Position numbers and translations under genes: made by a program
Shown: positions 57,517 to 64,000 of the stretch, in pieces
Layout of the letters: each line of letters begins with the position of its first letter
How positions within the stretch are numbered: position 1 is the stretch's first letter
Origin: an uncultured Thermanaerothrix sp.
GTDB taxonomy: Bacteria; Chloroflexota; Anaerolineae; Anaerolineales; Anaerolineaceae
DNA length: 64,000 bases
Reading direction: 5' to 3'
Assembly: GCF_938028735.1 (NCBI RefSeq)
Contig: NZ_CALIMF010000014.1
Coordinates: forward strand, 62,001 to 126,000
Notes under the pieces: model-generated
Seen by the model: the letters and a program-made list of their open reading frames with translations, nothing else
Databases searched by the model: none
Told to the model about the DNA's origin: nothing

Positions 57517-58049
57517 GGCACAACTCCTAACACCCTTAAATAATCCGAGAGCATTTCTGGCGTCAATTGCCCTAAATGATAGGCAATAAGCACCCCATTC
57601 TGATTGACAAATAGGGTTAGTGGATAGCCCGGCACCTGGTAAAGATCATTAACCTTTCCATCCTCGTCCAACAAAATGGGAAAGGAAATACCAAGACTCT
57701 GGACAAAGTCCAACACTCTAGAACGCGCCTCGGCATAGTTGATACCCACAACGTTAATCTCATCCACGTGGGTCTCGTAAAGGCGCTGTAATAAAGGCAT
57801 CTCATCACGACACGGAGCGCACCAGGAAGCCCAGAAATTCAACACCAATGGATGACCTTCAAAATCGGCTTTGCTTTTTATCTGACCGTCTAATGCAACT
57901 AACCTAAAATCCGGAATGGGGTGCCCCACTTCGACCCCAACCGAAGGGGACACTGCAGAACCCAAAAGAATACGAACTCCCAATAGCAAGCCCAGAAGAA
58001 GGGCTACTCCTGCAATCATAACCAAGGGGTAATACAAGACTCGCTTCAC
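57513..58049 (-). CDS. TlpA-family membrane-anchored thioredoxin
   Basis: A 178-residue extracellular thioredoxin-fold protein anchored by an N-terminal helix (about 8-28). Active site WASWCAPC with Cys77 and Cys80; N-terminal GHPIPDFRLVALDG is the usual TlpA start. It would receive electrons from CcdA for cytochrome c or protein disulfide reduction. Overlaps both neighbours by 4 bases. Confidence 0.94.
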   Translation of the reverse strand: MKRVLYYPLVMIAGVALLLGLLLGVRILLGSAVSPSVGVEVGHPIPDFRLVALDGQIKSKADFEGHPLVLNFWASWCAPCRDEMPLLQRLYETHVDEINVVGINYAEARSRVLDFVQSLGISFPILLDEDGKVNDLYQVPGYPLTLFVNQNGVLIAYHLGQLTPEMLSDYLRVLGVVP

Positions 58050-58765
58050 AGGCCTAAATCCACGAAGAAACCAAATTGAGCCAGCTGGTTAAAAATGCCC
58101 AGGAAAAGCAGAATCCCTACCCCTATCATAATCACACCCATAGCGATCTCCGCATAATGCATTACCTTACGATAACGACGCAAGAGGGTAACTACCCACC
58201 CAATGCCCAGTGCCGCGGCAAGAAATGGAATAGCCAAACCCAGTGAATACATTCCCAGTAAAAACAACCCATTAGAAATTGAACCCTGGTTTATCGCCAA
58301 GGTAAGGATCATGCCCAACACGGGCCCAATGCAGGGTGACCACCCGGCTGAGAAAGAAACTCCCAGAAGAGCCGAGGAAAGCAAGCTCCGCCGCCGATCC
58401 AGTTCTGTACGCGGGCGCAGATCATATTCCAACCATTGGATACGCAGCAACCCGGTCATGTGCAATCCCAGAAGCACCACAATAATGCCACCAAGACGCG
58501 CAATCCAGATCCGCAAATCATACAAAAGACTGCCTACTGCTGAAAGGGCCAAACCTAATGTGAGAAAAACCAGGCTGAACCCCAACACAAATGCTACGCC
58601 GTGGAGAAACGTCTCCAGACGATTGGGAATACCTTCTTGCTGCAAACGAGCAATAGACCGACCGCTTAAGTACCCCACGTACGCTGGGATCAACCCAAAC
58701 ACACACGGCGAGAGAAACGAAGCCAATCCTGCTAAAAACGCCAAGCCCGCACTGACATTTGCCAC
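58046..58765 (-). CDS. ccdA: CcdA-type thiol-disulfide transporter
   Basis: A 239-residue protein with six membrane helices that passes electrons from cytoplasmic thioredoxin to extracellular TlpA-type proteins. Conserved Cys21 (SPCVFGLIPAY) and Cys145 (GWSPCIGPVLG) are in place. GTG start at 58765 with GAGGAGG 6 bases upstream. It follows the L,D-transpeptidase by 38 bases. Confidence 0.94.
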   Translation of the reverse strand: MANVSAGLAFLAGLASFLSPCVFGLIPAYVGYLSGRSIARLQQEGIPNRLETFLHGVAFVLGFSLVFLTLGLALSAVGSLLYDLRIWIARLGGIIVVLLGLHMTGLLRIQWLEYDLRPRTELDRRRSLLSSALLGVSFSAGWSPCIGPVLGMILTLAINQGSISNGLFLLGMYSLGLAIPFLAAALGIGWVVTLLRRYRKVMHYAEIAMGVIMIGVGILLFLGIFNQLAQFGFFVDLGL

Positions 58766-58803
58766 ATGAGCCTCCTCAAAACAACACGCATGAATGATAA
58801 ACC

Positions 58804-59913
58804 CTATGCCTCAACGACCTGAACTATCGTTCCGCCCGGCATGCTTACCGTGACATCTCCCGGGTCATAGGGAACAATGGGGCGGGTCCAGCGAAAGATA
58901 AATTTTGCATCCTCTGGGGCGCAATTGACACATCCGTGCGAACGCGGAGTACCAAAGTCGTTATGCCAGAACGTCGAATGAATAGCCACCCCTTCGCCAG
59001 TAAAGAGCGTCGTCCAGGCAACCCCCGGTAAATCATAACCGGTGCCCGTTTGTCCACCGCTCATATGAATAGAAATGGCTTTGCGCCAGATTGGATGCGG
59101 TCCAATCGGCGTCCCCCATTTTTCCACCAGGTTACCCGCTGCATCCCACTTTGCACCCGAAGAAATCTGGCAGGCGTAAACCTCGGTCTTACCCTCATAA
59201 CAATAGAGCATTTGACGTGTAGGAGTAACATCCACGACTACGCGCTTATCCTCAACCTCCGGACTAATGGGTGCTATTTCCTCAGGTGTCAGAGGGCGGA
59301 AGGCCTCCGCTGCTGCCCAAAAAATATCCCCCGGTCCGTACCGCTCATTAATGCGATAAAGTACCTGCCCTTGCGAATTGGTGGTAATACCGTCCACCCA
59401 CAAGATCTGACTATAGTATAGACGTGGGATTAAACCATGTTCCACAACATACTTGAGCCAAGGGGAGATGGGGCTTCGGTTCTCAAGAAATATCTGCACA
59501 TGCGGTACGGTGACCTCAACCCACATCCCCTTGCCAAGACTGGTAACTGGCAAATCTTTGACCGGTTCATTCGGTAGATTGCGTACTGGTTGAACACTTG
59601 GAGCATAGATATAGCCATCCGGTGTCTCTACCCATCGGCGGCTCTGCCGTCCCGCTGGCACTTCACCCACTACTTCACGCAACCATACCACCACAGCGTC
59701 CTCGTATAGGATCCCCACAGAGGGGCTATCTACCGACGGGCGAGCACGTATATCCACCTTGCCCACACAAATTCGGCCCAGACGCTCTGCATCCGGCCAA
59801 TTATCCGCCAGTTGCTTCCACTCCACCCATGGCCGCAAGGCGACAGCCCCTAGGGATAAAAACCCCAGTTTCAAAAACTCCCGTCGTGTGATTGGGCGGT
59901 ACCAGAAATTCAT
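58804..59913 (-). CDS. Secreted L,D-transpeptidase (YkuD domain), Tat-type signal
   Basis: A 369-residue exported protein. The signal has twin arginines (TRREFLKLG) and a hydrophobic core, so Tat export is likely. An SH3-like region precedes the YkuD domain with catalytic HSTFWHN and SHGCVN, Cys328. It crosslinks peptidoglycan or attaches proteins to it. The start at 59913 is set by a promoter: TTGACA and TATCTT lie exactly where RNA polymerase would start at the ATG, so a start further upstream would sit inside the promoter. It heads an eight-gene run through DUF167. Confidence 0.9.
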   Translation of the reverse strand: MNFWYRPITRREFLKLGFLSLGAVALRPWVEWKQLADNWPDAERLGRICVGKVDIRARPSVDSPSVGILYEDAVVVWLREVVGEVPAGRQSRRWVETPDGYIYAPSVQPVRNLPNEPVKDLPVTSLGKGMWVEVTVPHVQIFLENRSPISPWLKYVVEHGLIPRLYYSQILWVDGITTNSQGQVLYRINERYGPGDIFWAAAEAFRPLTPEEIAPISPEVEDKRVVVDVTPTRQMLYCYEGKTEVYACQISSGAKWDAAGNLVEKWGTPIGPHPIWRKAISIHMSGGQTGTGYDLPGVAWTTLFTGEGVAIHSTFWHNDFGTPRSHGCVNCAPEDAKFIFRWTRPIVPYDPGDVTVSMPGGTIVQVVEA

Positions 59914-59920
59914 GCCCATA

Positions 59921-59949
59921 AAGATACCCTGGCCTGGGGGTTTTGTCAA
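59921..59949 (-). promoter_or_regulatory. Promoter of the L,D-transpeptidase operon
   Basis: Perfect TTGACA (59949-59944), a 17-base spacer and TATCTT (59926-59921) on the minus strand; the ATG at 59913 begins 7 bases after the -10, at the expected transcription start. This predicts a leaderless mRNA. Confidence 0.75.
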
Positions 59950-59993
59950 ATCCTCGGGATTAAGGACGGATTAGAAATCGGGATGAAATTGGA

Positions 59994-61526
59994 CTAAATT
60001 TGCGCAAAACGTCCTTCCTGGACCATCGCCCGCACCGTTTCAATCTCAGGACCCCACCAAGCATCTCCAGCTTGATAAGGCACACGTTCGCGCAAGAGCC
60101 TGTAAGCCTCATAGGTGCCTCGGCCCAAACGGGCTTCCGGATATTGACGTAGTCGCAAGTCAAGCGCCCGGCCGGCCGTATAGAGCTCGATCGCGATCAC
60201 ATGTGCTGTGTTGAGAACAATCTGCCGAGCATGGCGAGCCGCCGTCATTGCATTAGCGTTGTGGTCCTCTTGTTCGCCAGAGGTAGGAAGTGAATGCACA
60301 CTATCGGGATGCGCCAGAGTTTGATTTTCGAGCACTAATGAGGCAGCCGTATATTGGGGCATCATCAACCCCGAATTTAACCCTGCTGCATCCGGATAGT
60401 CCACCAACATTGGTGGAAGTCCACCGTTAAGTTTGCCGTCGGTGAGACGAAAGATGCGGCGTTCCGCAATGGCAGCCACTTCTGCCACCGCAATGCCCAG
60501 AAAGTCCATCGCCATGCCGATAGGTTCGCCATGAAAATTTCCTCCCGATAAAACCACCCCATCCTCAAATAAGAGAGGGTTATCCGTTGCGGCATTAATT
60601 TCTCGCTCAATAACTTGAATAACAAACGCAAGGGTATCCCATGCTGCTCCTTGCACCTGGGGGGCGCACCGCAGCGAGTAGGCATCTTGAACGCGCTGAG
60701 CACGCCCTAGAAGGGTAGAGCCCTGAGTCAGCCCGCGTACATGCTCAGCGACTCGCGCCTGGCCAGGATGTCCCCGCGCCGCCTGAATGCGAGCATCAAA
60801 CGCTTCAATGCACCCCATAATGGCTTCCAGGGTCATTGCCAAAGCAACCTCTGCCGTGCGCAAGAGAATCTCAGTATCATGGATGGCCAGCGCTGCAATA
60901 GCAGCAGAAAAAGTAGCTCCGTTGTTGATGGCCAATCCCTCTTTGGCCCCTAAAATCAGGCGCTCAATACCCGCCGCTTGCATGGCATCTTTGCCTTGCA
61001 TGATTTGCCCCTTATAAGAGGCCCAACCCGAGTCTTCGCGGCGATCTTCAGCATCAGTGGAAAAAACCAGGGCTAAATGAGAGAGCAGGGCTAAATCACC
61101 TGAGGAACCTAGCGAGCCCTGCTCCGGGACAATGGGCGTTACACCGCGGTTGAGCATATCCAGCAATGTCTGGACTACCTCAACACGCACCCCAGAGTGT
61201 CCCCGAGTGAGGGTATTGGCCCGAATCAACATTGCCGCACGCACAACATCCTCCGGAAGCGGCGAGCCGGTAGCCACTGCGTGACTAAGAATCAAGTTGC
61301 GGCTAAGACGATCTCTAGCCTCAGCCTTAATGCGACGTTCTGCAAAGATTCCGAATCCCGTGTTGATCCCATAGACCGGTCGGTCATCTTGTAGAATACG
61401 TTCCAACCATTGACGAGACCGTCGGATCGACTCCACCCCTTCTGCAGACAGAGAAACTGGTTCCTTATAGCGGGCCACAGCGACAATATCGGCAATGCTT
61501 AGATGATGTCCATCAATTTCGAGCAT
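59994..61526 (-). CDS. hutH: Histidine ammonia-lyase
   Basis: A 510-residue aromatic amino-acid lyase that converts histidine to urocanate using an MIO group. HAL signatures: VYGINTGFG, LILSHAVATG, DNPLLFEDG and SLPTSGEQEDHNANAM. The MIO tripeptide, normally Ala-Ser-Gly, is Ser141-Ser142-Gly143, and the next residues are DLALL rather than DLAPL. The middle Ser is retained, so the cofactor may still form. GAGG six bases before the ATG. No other hut genes are in view, so a related substrate is possible. Confidence 0.9.
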   Translation of the reverse strand: MLEIDGHHLSIADIVAVARYKEPVSLSAEGVESIRRSRQWLERILQDDRPVYGINTGFGIFAERRIKAEARDRLSRNLILSHAVATGSPLPEDVVRAAMLIRANTLTRGHSGVRVEVVQTLLDMLNRGVTPIVPEQGSLGSSGDLALLSHLALVFSTDAEDRREDSGWASYKGQIMQGKDAMQAAGIERLILGAKEGLAINNGATFSAAIAALAIHDTEILLRTAEVALAMTLEAIMGCIEAFDARIQAARGHPGQARVAEHVRGLTQGSTLLGRAQRVQDAYSLRCAPQVQGAAWDTLAFVIQVIEREINAATDNPLLFEDGVVLSGGNFHGEPIGMAMDFLGIAVAEVAAIAERRIFRLTDGKLNGGLPPMLVDYPDAAGLNSGLMMPQYTAASLVLENQTLAHPDSVHSLPTSGEQEDHNANAMTAARHARQIVLNTAHVIAIELYTAGRALDLRLRQYPEARLGRGTYEAYRLLRERVPYQAGDAWWGPEIETVRAMVQEGRFAQI

Positions 61527-61534
61527 GCAGAACC

Positions 61535-62245
61535 TCAGCTCAGTAGAAAATGGCCTGCCAAGATGGCTACAGCAGGCACAGTAAGATTATCGAGATCGGG
61601 CAAGGGTAGCGACTCTACCAGAGCCGCCAAAGCAGCCACTGCAAAAAGCGGGCCCATTAATGTAGAAAGCGGGGCCTTGATCACGCCCATCAGGATAAAG
61701 ATTCCCAACACCAGCGCAGCCATGCCCCATCCCCCCAGTAGCATAGCCAGCGAGCCAACTACAGTCTTTGTCTTTGACCAAGGCAATGCAGGACTTGGAA
61801 TACGCCTACCCAGCACATCGGCCAACCCATCTCCCCCACACAGTAACATCAGAGCAGCCAAACCAATTGGCGAATCGTACCAATACAAAAGCGTGAGAAG
61901 GACAAACACAACCCCATAAAAAAGCGGACCACGCAATATCTCGCGTGCCTGCCCATGACGTGTCATAGCCGCTACCGCAGGCTCGTCCCTGATGACTCCC
62001 AACCCAATTAGCAAAAATTGCAAGGTTATACCCAATGGAACCAAAGCTGCCCAAAAGCGAGCCGAAGGTGTATCCTGGAACAACAACCAACACAATACGA
62101 AGATTGGTCCGGTGCCGATATGAATGATTTTTCGGCTCAGTTGACCACTAATCCATCCACGGGCGGCCACCCAATCATTTAGGCGTAGCCACGCCCATGC
62201 CAGTCCCAATGTTACCAGGAAAGCCAGGGAATTGCTGGGCAACAT
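61535..62245 (-). CDS. Phytol/farnesol/dolichol kinase-like membrane protein
   Basis: A 236-residue polytopic protein of the VTE5/SEC59 kinase family, which phosphorylate long-chain isoprenoid alcohols with CTP. Motifs RKIIHIGTGP near the N-terminus and CGGDGLADVLGRR in a later loop match the family. In a bacterium it may recycle isoprenoid alcohols or supply lipid carriers. An in-frame GTG at 62263 is an alternative start. It lies between hutH and smpB. Confidence 0.82.
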   Translation of the reverse strand: MLPSNSLAFLVTLGLAWAWLRLNDWVAARGWISGQLSRKIIHIGTGPIFVLCWLLFQDTPSARFWAALVPLGITLQFLLIGLGVIRDEPAVAAMTRHGQAREILRGPLFYGVVFVLLTLLYWYDSPIGLAALMLLCGGDGLADVLGRRIPSPALPWSKTKTVVGSLAMLLGGWGMAALVLGIFILMGVIKAPLSTLMGPLFAVAALAALVESLPLPDLDNLTVPAVAILAGHFLLS

Positions 62246-62266
62246 GACTAAGGATAAAAGCACAGG

Positions 62267-62725
62267 TTAAAATCGGTAACGGCGGCTTTCCTCACGGGAT
62301 ATCTCACGCTCTTCATCTCGCTTGGCAATCTCGTGGCGCTTGTCATATAACTTTTTGCCTTTGGCAATTGCAATCTCTACTTTTGCCAGCCCGTTTTTCA
62401 AATACATCTGGACCGGCACAATCGTAACCCCCTTTTGACGCACTGCGTTCCAAAGTTCCAGAATCTCGCGACGATGTAAAAGCAAGCGCCGTGGCCGTTT
62501 GGGATCGTGATTAAAACGACTGGCTTTGTCATAAGGGGCAATATGGGCATTCACCAACCACGCTTCGCGCCCATCCACCTGAACGTAGGAATCTGTTAAG
62601 CTGACCTGCCCAGCCCGTACTGATTTTATTTCACTGCCTTGCAGAGCGATACCGGCCTCATAGCGGTCTAGCAAAAAATATTCAAACTTTGCCTTGCGGT
62701 TGGTTGCCACAACTTTGATGCTCAT
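62267..62725 (-). CDS. smpB: SsrA-binding protein SmpB
   Basis: A 152-residue tmRNA-binding protein for rescue of stalled ribosomes: NRKAKFEYFLLDRYEAGIALQGSEIKS, VNAHIAPYDKASRFNHDPKRPR and the basic C-terminal tail. No Shine-Dalgarno; a TAAAAT box lies 6 bases before the ATG, so it may be leaderless from a promoter inside the end of the MFS gene. The ssrA gene is not in this window. Confidence 0.95.
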   Translation of the reverse strand: MSIKVVATNRKAKFEYFLLDRYEAGIALQGSEIKSVRAGQVSLTDSYVQVDGREAWLVNAHIAPYDKASRFNHDPKRPRRLLLHRREILELWNAVRQKGVTIVPVQMYLKNGLAKVEIAIAKGKKLYDKRHEIAKRDEEREISREESRRYRF

Positions 62726-62731
62726 ATCTGC

Positions 62732-62760
62732 ATTTTAACACATCTAACCCCAACGAATAA
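62732..62760 (-). promoter_or_regulatory. Putative leaderless promoter of smpB
   Basis: TAAAAT (62737-62732) ends 6 bases before the smpB ATG; a weak -35 TTATTC lies 17 bases further up, within the last codons of the MFS gene. Confidence 0.4.
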
Positions 62761-64000
62761 TGATCCACCCCATCAGAAAGCGCGCCCCAGCCAGGATGAA
62801 AAGCGCTAACGACAAGCCTAACCACTGCCCAATCAAAGGGCCCATCAGCGATCCCAGAAGAACACCAGCGTTTGCCACCACATTGAACCAGGCCAAAGAT
62901 GGCCCACGTGCATCCTCAGGTACCTGCTCGAGTAGATAGTTGAACAAAGCCCCTCCTGCCAGAGACCAGGCCGTTCCTCCCAGCAAATTGGCCAGTAAAT
63001 AAATCGCTGGAGAATGCGCAACGCTCAACAAAGCCGGAAAGGCGCTAAGCAAAACCAATCCCAGACCAGTGGCATTACGATTACCCAGCCGACGAGTGAT
63101 GCGTACCAACTGCGTCGAGCCCATGAATACCGCCAAGAAAAAGAGAGCATTTCCCCAACTAATGTATTGATCAGAAATACCCAATACATTGACGGTGTAA
63201 ACCGGGAAGAGGGGAACAGGAAGATACTGAGTCAAGTGAAATCCTAGCATGATTAACAGTACGTATCCAAAGGGTGAGGACAAGAGTTCAAAGTGGAAAA
63301 CCCGACGGTAGTCTGAAATGATCCCCAATAGAGCAGTTGCTAAAGATTGGGAGGCTCTTTCAGGCATATATTCTCTTAGAGGAGGGCGGATCAGATACAA
63401 GTGTACGGTGCTCATCGCCGCGCCAATGAACCCGATCAGGAATACGCCCACGTAACCGGTTGGGAATGGCATTGCGTTCAAAATGTAGCCGCACAGAAGG
63501 GAGGTAAGAATAGTGGCTACAGCAAACGCTGCATTGCGCATTCCAGTAACCCAAGCACGCCAATCCGCGGGTACCACCTCTGCAAATAGGGCGTTAAAAC
63601 TCACCGAAAGCGCCGCGCCAGGGATGTAAAAAAGAAAAATGGCTACAATCAACACCTTCACCTGGATAGACGTCGGTCCCCATAAAGGCAACAACGCAAG
63701 TGCCAGGAAAAACAGGCGGTGCAAGATTGCCGTGCGAATGAGCATTGAATGCACTGGGCGTTTCTCCAGCAGTGCGCCTGTAGGCAAAGAAAAAAGCAAC
63801 GTCATGAGGGCAGGGGCCGCATTGATCCAACCAATCTGTTCTGGCGTAGCCCCAGCCCGAGCGGCGTAGATGGTGAGAAATGAGAGGGAACTCCCATTTA
63901 GCGCACCATACCAAGCAATGTCGGCCACCAAATGGATAAAGTTATGGCGGTTTTCTGAAGGTAGTGCCCCGGGTGCAAACCACCGAGAAAAGAGTGATCG
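62744..64000 (-). CDS. MFS transporter, 5' end beyond the window
   Basis: A major facilitator with at least 418 codons in view. The frame stays open to the right edge (64000) so the true start lies outside; the TTG at 63931 is not the start. Twelve-helix pattern; a loop with TGALLEKRPVHS and a conserved TGMRNAAFAVATIL region. Substrate unknown; a general drug/metabolite efflux pump is a fair guess. It ends 18 bases before smpB. Confidence 0.85.
   Translation of the reverse strand, partial: RSLFSRWFAPGALPSENRHNFIHLVADIAWYGALNGSSLSFLTIYAARAGATPEQIGWINAAPALMTLLFSLPTGALLEKRPVHSMLIRTAILHRLFFLALALLPLWGPTSIQVKVLIVAIFLFYIPGAALSVSFNALFAEVVPADWRAWVTGMRNAAFAVATILTSLLCGYILNAMPFPTGYVGVFLIGFIGAAMSTVHLYLIRPPLREYMPERASQSLATALLGIISDYRRVFHFELLSSPFGYVLLIMLGFHLTQYLPVPLFPVYTVNVLGISDQYISWGNALFFLAVFMGSTQLVRITRRLGNRNATGLGLVLLSAFPALLSVAHSPAIYLLANLLGGTAWSLAGGALFNYLLEQVPEDARGPSLAWFNVVANAGVLLGSLMGPLIGQWLGLSLALFILAGARFLMGWIIIRWG

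Noticed and set aside
63931-64000. Start of the MFS gene at TTG 63931
   Set aside because: The frame continues open with no stop to the right window edge, so the real start is outside.

Overview
The window looks like chromosomal DNA of a Chloroflexota bacterium, most likely class Anaerolineae. This is inferred from gene families, not from a database search: a GT39/Agl23-like glycosyltransferase fused to NHL repeats, strings of YfhO-type membrane proteins beside MoxR/DUF58, a glutaredoxin-DUF2085 fusion, RNase Y, a T-box on leuS, and several promoters placed for leaderless mRNAs. GC content is moderate and genes are packed into long operons. I see no phage, insertion sequence, CRISPR array or rRNA operon.

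Layout. 1-8.2 kb: 5' part of a ClpB/ClpC-type chaperone, tandem GNAT protein, small holin-like membrane protein, surE, the GT39-NHL protein, a dual-specificity-type phosphatase and a second GNAT. 8.3-14.1 kb: tRNA-Pro(CGG), recA with an SOS-like box, a lipoprotein, an S-adenosylhomocysteinase/PfkB-kinase pair for adenosine recycling, corA, tRNA-Val(TAC). 14.1-24.7 kb: one long minus-strand run, recX-rny-(alcohol dehydrogenase/Gfo-Idh fusion)-heparinase-like lyase-GT4-response regulator-histidine kinase-SRPBCC, which joins recombination, RNA decay, extracellular glycan work and a two-component system. 24.7-28.9 kb: a gene-free stretch with a consensus promoter, a creatininase-family protein, leuS behind a T-box with a Leu CUC specifier, and two tRNA-Ala genes (GGC, CGC) upstream of the leader.

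29.0-33.8 kb is the most unusual cluster. An ftsZ-type gene whose T7 loop has His instead of the second catalytic Asp sits between an uncharacterised cytoplasmic TIM-barrel-like protein, two small proteins, a secreted TIM-barrel-like protein and a degenerate LytR-CpsA-Psr-like protein. It is followed by a NEW3-domain surface protein with its ABC exporter (33.9-37.1 kb). 37.2-42.0 kb: tRNA-Arg(TCT) and a stress set (tpx, hsp20, lon, receiver-only regulator, mogA/moaB, CDGSH protein).

42.0-50.4 kb: a five-gene minus-strand operon of three large glycosyltransferase-like membrane proteins, MoxR and DUF58. 50.4-51.1 kb has no recognised gene but a possible small RNA. 51.1-54.3 kb: a zinc-ribbon coiled-coil protein and a membrane-anchored NACHT-HEAT NTPase. 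54.3-60.0 kb: an envelope/redox operon (L,D-transpeptidase, CcdA, TlpA, glutaredoxin-DUF2085 fusion, PgeF, YggS, YggT, DUF167). 60.0-64.0 kb: histidine ammonia-lyase, a phytol/dolichol-kinase-like protein, smpB, and an MFS transporter whose start lies beyond the right edge.
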